17,290 nucleotides of DNA, from positions 1 through 17,290 of the forward strand of contig DKBE01000053.1 of assembly GCA_002451085.1 (NCBI GenBank). The letters run 5' to 3'. Position 1 is the first letter of the stretch. Each line of letters opens with the position of its first letter. The notes under the pieces were generated by a model. The model did not search any database. It saw only the letters and a program-made list of their open reading frames with translations, and was not told the origin of the DNA. A program made the translations under genes and the position numbers. The stretch is from Proteobacteria bacterium UBA6908 (GTDB taxonomy: Bacteria; Pseudomonadota; Gammaproteobacteria; Acidiferrobacterales; UBA6901). Of this stretch, positions 6,614 through 16,462 are shown piece after piece.

Positions 6614-7969
6614 ATGAAAGTCATGAAACACACTGCGTTGGCCTTGGTCTGCGCGGCGGCGTTCGGCGCGGCCACGAATACCGCCCAGGCTGCCAACTGG
6701 CTGATGCTGCAGGGCACCGAGCCGGCCGGAACTGCTAAACCCGTAAACGTCTGGGGATTCGTGCAGCTCGACTACCAGGTGGACACCAGCGATCCGAATG
6801 CGGCTGGCGGCTACGTTCCGCCCAAGCTGCTCGGTCCAGATCTAAATTCACAGCATGCCTTCAATGTCAGCCGGGCACGTATTGGTGCGCGCGGCATCGC
6901 GATGCCGCTCGATGACAAGATCAATTACTTTTTCCTGATTGAAGGCGGCAACAACGCCGTCACCTACACCAATAAGTCGGTAGTCATGACTGATGCCAGC
7001 ATCACCTTGAATCATGTTCCCGGCGCACGTCTCCGTGCCGGCCTGTTCAAGTACCCGGGTGCCGAAGAAGGTCTGCAGGCGATTCACACCATGGACTACA
7101 TCAACTTTACGGAAGTGAGCAATCAGCTGTTGCTCGAACGCTTTCCGAACAAGGTCCATACTTTAAACGTTGCTCCATGCGATCCGACCATTACTTCAAA
7201 CTGTAACCTGAACGCCTTCGATCGTCCGGTGGGCGCGTTCCGCGACGTCGGTGTGCAGCTGTTCGATGCCTTTACCTTTGGAAATTTCGAGCTCAGCTAT
7301 GCGGCGATGCTTGGCAACGGCAATGGCCTTGAGTTCAGCGACAACAACAATGAAAAGGACGTTTATTACTATCTGGCGACTGAATGGCTGACGGGTGGCG
7401 GCCAGGGGCCGTTCCGCGAGGGCCTGAAGTTCTTCGCCTGGGGACAGAACGGCAAACGCCAGTTTGATGGCAACAATGACGGCCGTTATGAGCTGTACGA
7501 CCGTGATCGTTACGGGGTTGGTGTCAAATTCCTGAAAAAGCCCTGGCGCTTCACCGCCGAGTACATGACGGGCAAGGGCATGATCTGGAATGGTCCGGAC
7601 AAGCCGAGTTGGGCGCTGACCGCCTCACAAACCAACCCGAATGGCGATGACAACGGCCTGAAGGCCGAGGCATACGGCTATTATGTCGAGGGTGGCATCT
7701 ATATTCCCGGCACCAACTTCCAGATCGATCTGCGCTACGACTACTACGATCGTCTCGATGGTCGTACCGTTCAGCTTGACTGGAAGACATGGACGCTCGG
7801 GCTTCAATATCACTTCAACCCGAAGGTGCGCGTAGCGTTCAACTACTCCATTCGTGATATCAATGCACCGAACTTCGGACCCGCCGGCACACCTCCGGCC
7901 GCCAATCCGAACAACAATCTGGATGGCATCAATGACCGCTATGGCGTGCAGCTGACGGCAGTATTCTGA
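6614..7969 (+). CDS. outer-membrane porin (phosphate-selective porin O/P-like)
   Basis: A 451-aa beta-barrel protein with a signal peptide (MKVMKH..., cleavage predicted after AQA at residue 26). The mature start WLMLQGTEPAG leads into VNVWGFVQLDYQVD, a first strand typical of OprO/OprP-like porins. Alternating hydrophobic/polar strands with Tyr/Phe girdles follow (INYFFLIEGG, ARLRAGLFKYPG, FELSYAAMLGNGNG, LKFFAWGQNG, WTLGLQYHFN). The last strand ends YGVQLTAVF, with the C-terminal Phe used as the BAM recognition signal. Two mature cysteines (189 and 197) are close together in a predicted loop and may form a disulfide. An AGGAGA ribosome site precedes the ATG. The gene is last in the DsrE operon. 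The substrate is unknown: the O/P resemblance is by pattern only and does not prove phosphate specificity. Confidence 0.88.
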   Translation: MKVMKHTALALVCAAAFGAATNTAQAANWLMLQGTEPAGTAKPVNVWGFVQLDYQVDTSDPNAAGGYVPPKLLGPDLNSQHAFNVSRARIGARGIAMPLDDKINYFFLIEGGNNAVTYTNKSVVMTDASITLNHVPGARLRAGLFKYPGAEEGLQAIHTMDYINFTEVSNQLLLERFPNKVHTLNVAPCDPTITSNCNLNAFDRPVGAFRDVGVQLFDAFTFGNFELSYAAMLGNGNGLEFSDNNNEKDVYYYLATEWLTGGGQGPFREGLKFFAWGQNGKRQFDGNNDGRYELYDRDRYGVGVKFLKKPWRFTAEYMTGKGMIWNGPDKPSWALTASQTNPNGDDNGLKAEAYGYYVEGGIYIPGTNFQIDLRYDYYDRLDGRTVQLDWKTWTLGLQYHFNPKVRVAFNYSIRDINAPNFGPAGTPPAANPNNNLDGINDRYGVQLTAVF

Positions 7970-7987
7970 AATCGTAATCGCAGCATC

Positions 7988-8023
7988 ATGGCCCCGTGCG
8001 TAGAGCATGGGGCCATTTTTTTT
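7988..8023 (+). terminator. strong Rho-independent terminator after the porin gene
   Basis: A 12-bp stem (7988-7999 with 8005-8016, one G-T pair) with a 5-nt loop runs directly into eight T (8016-8023). It is only 19 bp after the porin stop and closes the DsrE-porin operon. It also shields the converging infA. Confidence 0.93.
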
Positions 8024-8085
8024 GCGCAATTCAATCCTAAAGGCTATCTGGCGGAGTAGTCCGGCAACCCGGCTCTCTCAGCAGT

Positions 8086-8304
8086 TTAACGGGCGCGGAA
8101 GGTGATACGGCCCTTGGTGAGGTCGTAAGGGGTGATCTGAACGGTGACACGGTCGCCGGTGAGGATGCGGATGTAGTTCTTGCGCATCTTGCCGGAAATG
8201 TGGGCGGTGATTATGTGCCCGTTGTCGAGTTTGACCCGGAACAGGGTATTCGGGAGGGTCTCGACGATGGTTCCCTCCATTTCAATGCCTTCTTCTTTCG
8301 CCAC
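8086..8304 (-). CDS. infA: translation initiation factor IF-1
   Basis: A 72-aa OB-fold protein that binds the 30S A site during initiation. It is the same length as E. coli IF-1. The start was set at GTG (8302-8304), reading [18 protein letters not shown], because this matches the family N-terminus. A GAGG ribosome site lies upstream, and the longer frame to 8451 adds unrelated residues. Diagnostic segments are [31 protein letters not shown] and the ending KGRITFRAR. Its place converging with clpA and upstream of aat/bpt is conserved in gammaproteobacteria. In E. coli a Ser tRNA gene (serW) lies between clpA and infA; here a sigma/DsrE/porin locus does. Confidence 0.97.
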   Translation of the reverse strand: MAKEEGIEMEGTIVETLPNTLFRVKLDNGHIITAHISGKMRKNYIRILTGDRVTVQITPYDLTKGRITFRAR

Positions 8305-8366
8305 GCCTTGCCTCAAGTTGACTAAAGGGTGCCGGATGTCTGCCGGCGCCAGATCGCTGGCGGCGT

Positions 8367-8395
8367 ATGATGCCGTAGCCGTGGGCGTGCGTAAA
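8367..8395 (-). promoter_or_regulatory. candidate promoter of infA
   Basis: On the minus strand TTTACG (8390-8395) and CATCAT (8367-8372) are separated by exactly 17 nt, each matching 4 of 6 consensus bases. The predicted start is about 55-60 nt before the GTG. Weak individually but well placed. Confidence 0.35.
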
Positions 8396-8414
8396 GCGGA
8401 AATATCAGGAATAT

Positions 8415-8449
8415 GCCCTGAAACAGGGCGCTGGCCCCCGAAACAGGGC
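8415..8449. repeat. short hairpin plus 10-bp direct repeat upstream of infA
   Basis: GCCCTG-AAA-CAGGGC (8415-8429) is a 6-bp perfect inverted repeat. Its right half, GAAACAGGGC (8420-8429), recurs at 8440-8449, exactly 20 bp (about two helical turns) further. On the minus strand this lies just upstream of the candidate infA promoter. It could be a paired protein-binding site; nothing more can be said from sequence. Confidence 0.4.
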
Positions 8450-8474
8450 ACGGGTGAGCAATGCGGAAGCGGAG

Positions 8475-8705
8475 TTAGCCGACGGCGCGCTGTGCCTGTG
8501 GCATCCAGCCGACGTGGGGGTGGACGCTGTCCTCGCTCAGCATGATCTCCATGCCCAGCAAACGACTGATCTCGGGATATTCATGCAACTCCGCGAGATT
8601 CTCCTGAAGCAGGCGAAAATGCCCGGAATTCATGATCACCACGTTGGGCCGATAGCCGTGCTCTTCTCGAAAGGACCGCATCAAACGGTAGAGGAAGCTC
8701 AGCAT
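8475..8705 (-). CDS. conserved-looking hypothetical protein, 76 aa
   Basis: A 76-codon frame with a strong ribosome site (GGAGG, 6 nt before the ATG at 8703-8705). The product [22 protein letters not shown]... looks like a small soluble alpha/beta protein: an N-terminal basic helix, a short strand (VVIMNSGHF), a Leu/Glu-rich helix ([13 protein letters not shown]), and an end containing [19 protein letters not shown]. There is no signal peptide or membrane segment. I cannot name a family; the motif pattern NxxHF...LLGMEI...VHPxV has the look of a conserved fold rather than random ORF. It lies between bpt and infA in the same direction, with no terminator seen, so it may be co-transcribed with either. 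Confidence 0.75.
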   Translation of the reverse strand: MLSFLYRLMRSFREEHGYRPNVVIMNSGHFRLLQENLAELHEYPEISRLLGMEIMLSEDSVHPHVGWMPQAQRAVG

Positions 8706-8838
8706 GGTTGCCTCCGGCTTTGGTTGTTATCAGTTTAGACCAGGGCGTGACGACAAGTTTCACGCCATCCCGCCTTTGTCTAAGCAAGGATAATGCCAGC
8801 ACTGTCAGCCTGCGGAATATGACGTAGCTCAATAAATA

Positions 8839-9552
8839 TCAGCGTGGCATCCGTAGCCAATAGCCGTAACGGAAGGCTTCCAACGGTTGATAGTTGAATT
8901 TATAGGACATTTTCGGGGATTCGGCGATCCAGTAGCCGAGATAGAGATAGTCGAGACCGCGGCGCCGGACTTCGTCGATCTGCCAGAGCACGGCGTACAC
9001 GCCGAGACTTCGGCGCGGGACATTAGGGTCGAAGAAGGTATACACCGCCGACAGCCCATCGGGCAGGATATCGGCGATGGCCACACCCAGCAGCTGGTTC
9101 TCGCAGCGCAGTTCACAGAAGAGCGTCTCCACCTGGCGGCTGGCGAGAAAGCCCAGATACTTCTGCGGATCGGCATCATTCATGCCCGAATCCGGATGGC
9201 GGGCAGCCTGATAGCGACGATACAGATCAAAATGGGACTGCTCGAACTGTGCCGGTTTTTCGATCACTTCGATGTCCCGGTTGCGTAGCCACGCGCGACG
9301 CTGCTGTCGTGATGGTGCAAATTCGTGTACCGGTACCCGTACCGGCACGCAGGCGTTACAGCCGGTGCAATGCGGGCGGTAGACCAGATCGCCGCTGCGG
9401 CGGAATCCGTGCCGCACGTAGTGGCCGTATTCACCCGGATTCAGCACGCGCTGTGGATCGATAAACAGGATCGTGCTTTGCCGTCCCTCCAGATAGCTGC
9501 ACGGGTGGGGCATGGAAAGATACAGGTCCGGCTTGTTCTGACGGACAGTCAC
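8839..9552 (-). CDS. bpt: aspartate/glutamate leucyltransferase (arginyl-tRNA-protein transferase family)
   Basis: Bpt transfers leucine from Leu-tRNA to N-terminal Asp or Glu, creating a ClpS-recognised N-degron. The 237-aa product has the usual bacterial length. Diagnostic parts are [16 protein letters not shown] (Cys18), [13 protein letters not shown], the cysteine cluster CTGCNAC (62, 65, 68), [15 protein letters not shown], and the C-terminal block [18 protein letters not shown] followed by YQPLEAF. Translation starts with GTG at 9550-9552, overlapping the aat stop in GTGA, so the two transferases are translationally coupled. Whether the enzyme transfers Leu or Arg cannot be read from sequence; bacterial members tested so far use Leu. 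Orientation and position next to aat match Pseudomonas. Confidence 0.95.
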   Translation of the reverse strand: MTVRQNKPDLYLSMPHPCSYLEGRQSTILFIDPQRVLNPGEYGHYVRHGFRRSGDLVYRPHCTGCNACVPVRVPVHEFAPSRQQRRAWLRNRDIEVIEKPAQFEQSHFDLYRRYQAARHPDSGMNDADPQKYLGFLASRQVETLFCELRCENQLLGVAIADILPDGLSAVYTFFDPNVPRRSLGVYAVLWQIDEVRRRGLDYLYLGYWIAESPKMSYKFNYQPLEAFRYGYWLRMPR

Positions 9553-10277
9553 GTGTGCGGCTCCCGGTCGATCAAGGTCTGGGTTTCCATCTTCACTTGC
9601 CAGCGGCCCGGGTGACCAGGGCGGGTGAGGGCCTGGGACAGCTCCATCAAGAACTGATGACGCGGGATATTCACGGCGCCCAGGCTTGTGAGATGCGCCG
9701 AGGGCACCTGGCAGTCGATCAGGGCAAAATCCCAGGCGCGTAAGCGGTTGACCATAGCCACCAGCGCCACCTTCGAAGCGTCTGATTCCCGTGAAAACAT
9801 CGACTCTCCAAAGAATATGCCACCGATCGCGATTCCGTACAGACCGCCGGTCAGCTGTGCGCCACGCCAGGTCTCGATCGAGTGGGCATAACCGAGCTCA
9901 TGCAGGCGGCAATAGGCCGTGACCATCTCATCGGATATCCAGGTGCCGCCTCCGGGGTATTGCTCACGCGGTGCGGAACAGGCCAGCATCACGTCGCGGA
10001 ACACAGTATCAAAACGTACCTCGAAATGCCCACGTCGGAGTGTCTGGCGCAGGCTGCGGGATACTTTCAGTTGGTCGGGATAGAGCACCGCGCGCGGATC
10101 CGGCGACCACCACAAAATCGGCTGTCCGGTGCTGTACCAGGGAAATATCCCCTGTCGATAGGCAGCCAGCAGCCGATCGCTCGACAGGTCGCCGCCCACG
10201 GCCAGCAACCCCTCAGGGGTAGCGCTTTCCGCTGGTGGAAAATAGCGGGGCGGACTGTTCGGGCGCAAGATGATCAT
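9549..10277 (-). CDS. aat: leucyl/phenylalanyl-tRNA-protein transferase
   Basis: Aat attaches Leu or Phe from charged tRNA to N-terminal Lys or Arg, producing primary N-degrons for ClpS-ClpAP. The product is 242 aa (E. coli 234). Family motifs are present in order: [20 protein letters not shown] with GIFPW after it, [45 protein letters not shown] followed by DASK, and a C-terminal [11 protein letters not shown]. The ATG at 10275-10277 overlaps the stop of the upstream acyltransferase gene (ATGA, 10274-10277), and its own stop overlaps the bpt start. It is thus the middle gene of a tightly coupled three-gene operon. Confidence 0.97.
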   Translation of the reverse strand: MIILRPNSPPRYFPPAESATPEGLLAVGGDLSSDRLLAAYRQGIFPWYSTGQPILWWSPDPRAVLYPDQLKVSRSLRQTLRRGHFEVRFDTVFRDVMLACSAPREQYPGGGTWISDEMVTAYCRLHELGYAHSIETWRGAQLTGGLYGIAIGGIFFGESMFSRESDASKVALVAMVNRLRAWDFALIDCQVPSAHLTSLGAVNIPRHQFLMELSQALTRPGHPGRWQVKMETQTLIDREPHT

Positions 10278-11440
10278 GGAGTTTGACCGTCTACAACTAT
10301 TCGCCGGAAAGGCACATGCTCGTTGAGCTCGTCGACATAGTGTTCCATGCCGTACCGCTCGCGTTTGAGAAAATTCGCCACGGCGCTGGAAAACTGCGGG
10401 TGTCGCAGCCAGTGCAGCGAGTGCGTGGTGACGGGTTGAAAGCCGCGCGCCAGCTTGTGCTCGCCGCCGGCGCCACCTTCAAATCGCTGCAGACCGTTGG
10501 CGATGCAGTATTCGATCGGGGTGTGGTAACAGGTTTCAAAGTGCAGGCTGTGGATCCCCGGGGTCCCTCCCCAGTAGCGGCCGTACAGTGCATCGGGACC
10601 GCGCAAGTTGATGGCGCTGCCCACGATTTCGCTACCGCGTTTCGCTACCACCAGAACGATCGCTTCCGGCAACAGTGTGCCCAGCAAGTGAAAGAAGCTG
10701 CGAGTCAGGTGGATCATGCCGCCATGGCGCAGAATATTGCCGGTGTAGAATTCGTAGAATGCATCCCAGAGCTCAGTAGTCACCTGTGATCCGGTCAGCA
10801 CCTTGGTTGATATACCGGCGTCCACCACATGACGTCGCTCGCGTTTGAGTTTCTTGCGCTTGTCGGCACTGAATCCGGCCAGGAACTCATCGAAACTTTT
10901 ATAATTCCGGTTTTGCCAGTGAAACTGCACGCCGGTTCGATGCAGGTAACCCATCGACTCGAGTGTGCTCCGGTCACTTTCATCGGGAAACAGCCAATGC
11001 AGGGAAGAGACGCGGGTATCATCCGCAAGTGCCCGCGCGGCAGCCACCAGTTGTGCGGACACCGTGGCTCGTTCTGCCTCCGGAGCAATCAGCAGCCGTG
11101 GTCCGGTGACCGGTGAAAAGGGAATGGCGGCGATCAGTTTCGGGTAGTACGCCAGTCCCGCCCGTTGATAGGCCTGAGCCCAGGCGAAGTCGTACACCAG
11201 TTCGCCAAAGGAATGACTTTTCAGCCACAGGGGTACGCCGCCGACCGCGCGGCCCGCGGCATCGCTCACCAGGATCGGGCACGGTTGCCAGCCGGTCGCT
11301 GCACAGGCACTGCCGCTGGTTTCCAGCGCCAGCAGGTATTCATGCCGCAGAAACGGACTTTCGGCACCGGCCAACCGGTTCCAGATTCCGGCATCGATTT
11401 GCGTGTAACTTGTATAGCGCTCTGTCTGCATCAGGACCAT
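10274..11440 (-). CDS. FemAB/GNAT-like acyltransferase (COG3146-type)
   Basis: A 388-aa protein resembling the COG3146 'peptidoglycan biosynthesis/recognition' family within the GNAT/FemABX superfamily. The start was set at ATG 11438-11440 because an AGG lies just upstream; the frame extends further but would run into sucC on the other strand. Recognisable blocks include [54 protein letters not shown], the basic segment [48 protein letters not shown] and [10 protein letters not shown]. The N-terminal half resembles a substrate-binding domain and the C-terminal half the acyl- or aminoacyl-donor domain. The substrate is unknown. Its stop overlaps the aat start, so it is translationally coupled to the N-degron transferases. 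Confidence 0.82.
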   Translation of the reverse strand: MVLMQTERYTSYTQIDAGIWNRLAGAESPFLRHEYLLALETSGSACAATGWQPCPILVSDAAGRAVGGVPLWLKSHSFGELVYDFAWAQAYQRAGLAYYPKLIAAIPFSPVTGPRLLIAPEAERATVSAQLVAAARALADDTRVSSLHWLFPDESDRSTLESMGYLHRTGVQFHWQNRNYKSFDEFLAGFSADKRKKLKRERRHVVDAGISTKVLTGSQVTTELWDAFYEFYTGNILRHGGMIHLTRSFFHLLGTLLPEAIVLVVAKRGSEIVGSAINLRGPDALYGRYWGGTPGIHSLHFETCYHTPIEYCIANGLQRFEGGAGGEHKLARGFQPVTTHSLHWLRHPQFSSAVANFLKRERYGMEHYVDELNEHVPFRRIVVDGQTP

Positions 11441-11499
11441 TTTGCCTAAAATGGCGACTTCCTCCACAATACCCCGGAAAATCAAAGGATTTCCGGTAA

Positions 11500-12660
11500 A
11501 TGAACCTCCACGAATTTCAGGCCAAGCAGCTGTTTTCCGAGTATGGGATCCCGGTGCTGCCGGGCAGGCCTGTGCGGAGCGTGGCCGAGGCAAGCGCCGC
11601 GAGTGAAGCGCTCGGTGGCGATTCCTGGGTCGTGAAGGCCCAGGTGCATGCCGGCGGGCGCGGCAAGGCCGGTGGCGTGAAGATCGTTAAAAGCCGCGCG
11701 GAGCTCGAAGCCGCCAGTAAAGCGCTGCTGGGTTCGACGCTGGTTACGCACCAGACCGGCCCCGCTGGCCAGCCGGTTCACCAGTTGCTGATCGAGACTC
11801 CATGCCGGGTGGCGCGCGAGCTGTACCTCGCCTGCCTAGTGGACCGCAGCCGCGAGCGCGTGGTGGTCATGGCCTCGACCGAGGGCGGCATGGACATCGA
11901 AGCCGTCGCCGCCGGGACACCGGAAAAGATTCTCAAGCAGTTCGTTGATCCGGTTGCCGGCCTGCAGGGTTATCAATGCCGCGAGCTGGCGTTTTCCCTT
12001 GGACTCGTGGACAAGCAGGTGGCGGCCTTTGGGCAGATCCTGCTTGGTCTCTACAAACTGTTCATGGAGCGCGATCTGAGTCTGGTCGAGATCAATCCGC
12101 TGGTGGTTACCGAACAGGGCGGGCTGCTGGCGCTCGATGGCAAGGTCAATGTCGACGACAACGCGCTCTACCGGCAGAAAGCGGTGGCGGCGTTGCGCGA
12201 TTCCACGCAGGAAGACGCCAAGGAAACCCGAGCACGCGAGCACGACCTCAATTACATCGCGCTCGACGGCAGCATCGGCTGCATGGTGAATGGCGCAGGT
12301 CTGGCGATGGCCACGATGGATTTGATCAAGCTGCATGGCGGCATGCCGGCCAATTTTCTCGACGTCGGCGGCGGCACCACGAAGGAGCGTGTGGCTGAAG
12401 CCTTCAAGTTGATTTTGTCCGACCCGAACGTGAAGGCGATTCTGGTCAACATTTTTGGCGGTATCGTACGCTGCGACCTGATAGCCGAAGGCATCATCAG
12501 TGCCGTGAGGGAGGTCGGCATCAAGATTCCGGTAGTGGTGCGGCTGGAAGGTACCAATGTCGAACAGGGCCGCACTTTATTGAAGGAAAGCGGGCTGGCA
12601 ATCACTGCCGCGGAGAGCCTGACTGAGGCCGCCAAGCAGGCTGTGGCGGCAGTGAACTAA
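11500..12660 (+). CDS. sucC: succinate-CoA ligase, ADP-forming, beta subunit
   Basis: The beta subunit of the TCA-cycle enzyme that interconverts succinyl-CoA and succinate with ATP synthesis. The product is 386 aa (E. coli 388). It begins [20 protein letters not shown] and has an ATP-grasp domain with [17 protein letters not shown] (about 45-61), LVEINPLVV and [11 protein letters not shown]. The ligase half includes [22 protein letters not shown] and [16 protein letters not shown] (about 317-332). An AAAGGA lies upstream of the ATG. sucD follows after 15 bp. It is divergent from the acyltransferase-aat-bpt operon across only 59 bp. The sucAB and sdh genes that often precede it are absent. 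Confidence 0.98.
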   Translation: MNLHEFQAKQLFSEYGIPVLPGRPVRSVAEASAASEALGGDSWVVKAQVHAGGRGKAGGVKIVKSRAELEAASKALLGSTLVTHQTGPAGQPVHQLLIETPCRVARELYLACLVDRSRERVVVMASTEGGMDIEAVAAGTPEKILKQFVDPVAGLQGYQCRELAFSLGLVDKQVAAFGQILLGLYKLFMERDLSLVEINPLVVTEQGGLLALDGKVNVDDNALYRQKAVAALRDSTQEDAKETRAREHDLNYIALDGSIGCMVNGAGLAMATMDLIKLHGGMPANFLDVGGGTTKERVAEAFKLILSDPNVKAILVNIFGGIVRCDLIAEGIISAVREVGIKIPVVVRLEGTNVEQGRTLLKESGLAITAAESLTEAAKQAVAAVN

Positions 12661-12675
12661 TTCAAGAGATATTGA

Positions 12676-13551
12676 ATGAGCATTCTGGTTAACAAGAACA
12701 CCAAGGTCATCTGCCAGGGCTTTACCGGCAAGCAAGGTACGTTCCATTCCGAGCAGGCTATTGCCTACGGTACCAAGGTGGTCGGTGGTGTCACGCCCGG
12801 CAAGGGTGGGCAGAAGCACCTGAACCTGCCGGTGTTCAACACCGTGCGCGAGGCGGTCGAGCAGGCCGGCGCCGAAGCCACCATGATCTACGTGCCAGCG
12901 GCTTTTGCGGCCGACTCTATTCTTGAGGCCGCTGATGCCGGCATCAAGGTAATCGCCTGCATCACCGAGGGTATCCCGGTGCTCGACATGCTCAAGGTCA
13001 AGGCCGCGCTCAAAAACTATCCAGACACCGTGCTGGTCGGCCCGAATTGCCCGGGCCTCATCACGCCCGGCGAGTGCAAGATCGGCATTATGCCGGGCGC
13101 GATCCACAAGCCGGGGGTAGTCGGCATCGTGTCACGCTCCGGGACTCTGACCTACGAAGCCGTGCATCAGACCACTCTGGCCGGACTTGGGCAGAGCACC
13201 TGTGTGGGAATTGGTGGAGATCCAATACACGGCATGGGGTTCATCGATTGCCTGCAGCGCTTTCAGGCCGATCCCCGGACAGAAGGCATGATCATGGTCG
13301 GCGAGATTGGCGGGTCGGAAGAAGAGCAGGCCGCCGATTATATCCGACAGCATGTTACCAAGCCGGTGGTCGCCTACATCGCTGGCGTCACCGCGCCGCC
13401 AGGTCGGCGCATGGGCCATGCCGGGGCGGTTATTTCGGGTGGCAAAGGCACGGCCGAGGAAAAGTTCAGGGCGCTGGAGCAGGCGGGCGTGCACACCGTG
13501 CGTTCACCGACCGAAATGGGCACGCGCTTGCGTGCCGTGCTGAAATCGTGA
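12676..13551 (+). CDS. sucD: succinate-CoA ligase, alpha subunit
   Basis: The alpha subunit, which binds CoA and carries the phosphorylated histidine. The product is 291 aa (E. coli 289). Motifs are [17 protein letters not shown] (CoA-binding Rossmann region), [40 protein letters not shown], and the phospho-histidine segment [13 protein letters not shown] with His248. An AGAGAT precedes the ATG. The stop overlaps an in-frame GTG of the following nadE frame (GTGA, 13548-13551). Confidence 0.98.
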   Translation: MSILVNKNTKVICQGFTGKQGTFHSEQAIAYGTKVVGGVTPGKGGQKHLNLPVFNTVREAVEQAGAEATMIYVPAAFAADSILEAADAGIKVIACITEGIPVLDMLKVKAALKNYPDTVLVGPNCPGLITPGECKIGIMPGAIHKPGVVGIVSRSGTLTYEAVHQTTLAGLGQSTCVGIGGDPIHGMGFIDCLQRFQADPRTEGMIMVGEIGGSEEEQAADYIRQHVTKPVVAYIAGVTAPPGRRMGHAGAVISGGKGTAEEKFRALEQAGVHTVRSPTEMGTRLRAVLKS

Positions 13552-13556
13552 CCCAC

Positions 13557-15574
<2,018 letters not shown>

Positions 15575-15605
15575 GCAGGGTCGAGCGATCCACCACCGAA
15601 GGCGG

Positions 15606-16373
15606 TCAGCGTTTGTCGAGTTTCGCTAGGTAGGGGCTGTTCGGAAAATTCTTTTCCAGCACCCGACGGGTGTCATTCAGCAGTTCATCCATGCCCAGAG
15701 CGCGGTACGAAAGGGCCTGAAGTCCCAAGGCTTCTTCCACGGCCGGAGTGCGCTGGTAATTTTCAATCACCAGCTTGGTTCGATTCACGACGGCCACGTA
15801 GGCACCGCGCGTGTAGTAATGCCGGGCAGCGTGAATCTCGCTCATGGCCATGGAGTTGACCAGCGACAGCAGCCGTTTGCGACTGTCTTCGGCGTACTTG
15901 CTGTTCGGGAACCGGGTCGCCACTTCCTTGAAGGCGTCATAGGCATCACGCAATGAGCGGGGGTCACGCTTGGAGACGTCGCCGACACCGAAAACTTTTT
16001 CCAGTGAACTGCGTTCCTCGTCGAAGCTGGCCAATCCTTTCAGGTAGAACGCGTAATCGACGTGCGGGTGTGTGGGGTGAGTGCGGATGAAGCGGTTGGC
16101 GGCGGCAATGGCCGACACCATCTCATCGCTCTTGTAGTAGGCGTAGGCCGTCTCGAGCATGGCCTGCTCGGCATACGGCCCATAGGGATAGCGGGCCTCG
16201 AGCTTTTCGAAGTACTTGACGGCCTCGGTGTATTCCTTGTTTGCCAGTGCTGTCTTGCCTTCGGTATAAAGTCGCTGAGCCGACCAGCCTTTGGTCGGAT
16301 CGATATCATCGGTAGCACAACCAGCCAGTGTCACGGCCAGCAGGGTCAGGGCAAGAACGGCTTTTAGACGCAT
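15606..16373 (-). CDS. bamD: outer-membrane assembly lipoprotein BamD
   Basis: An essential component of the BAM complex that inserts beta-barrel proteins such as the porin at 6614-7969. The 255-aa product has a lipoprotein signal peptide with lipobox LAGC (Cys19). TPR-like repeats follow: WSAQRLYTEGKTALANKEY, EKLEARYPYGPYAEQAML, RFIRTHPTHPHVDYAFYLKG, the FDEERSSLEKVFGVGDVSKRD segment found in BamD proteins, ATRFPNSKYAEDSRKRL, and EIHAARHYYTRGAYVAVVNR. No clear Shine-Dalgarno was seen before the ATG at 16371-16373. It converges with glnB (31-bp gap) and diverges from rluD, as in other gammaproteobacteria. Confidence 0.97.
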   Translation of the reverse strand: MRLKAVLALTLLAVTLAGCATDDIDPTKGWSAQRLYTEGKTALANKEYTEAVKYFEKLEARYPYGPYAEQAMLETAYAYYKSDEMVSAIAAANRFIRTHPTHPHVDYAFYLKGLASFDEERSSLEKVFGVGDVSKRDPRSLRDAYDAFKEVATRFPNSKYAEDSRKRLLSLVNSMAMSEIHAARHYYTRGAYVAVVNRTKLVIENYQRTPAVEEALGLQALSYRALGMDELLNDTRRVLEKNFPNSPYLAKLDKR

Positions 16374-16462
16374 GGTAATTTGAGCAGACGTGACAATACA
16401 GGCGCCAAGGATAACCCGAACCGTGCTGCAAGCGGTAGCGACCGTATTTACTTATTGAAGCC

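Noticed and set aside
8024..8085. Possible tRNA gene between the porin and infA, by analogy with serW in E. coli
   Set aside because: No cloverleaf, T-arm (GGTTCGAATC type) or acceptor pairing could be found.
10283..10789. 168-codon plus-strand frame opposite the acyltransferase gene
   Set aside because: It is antisense to a well-supported coding region and shows no family features.
13047..13556. 170-codon N-terminal extension of the nadE frame, inside sucD in another frame
   Set aside because: The sequence is Arg/His/Gly-rich with no resemblance to NadE, while sucD is fully conserved in its own frame. NadE homology begins at MLRLAIAQ (13557).
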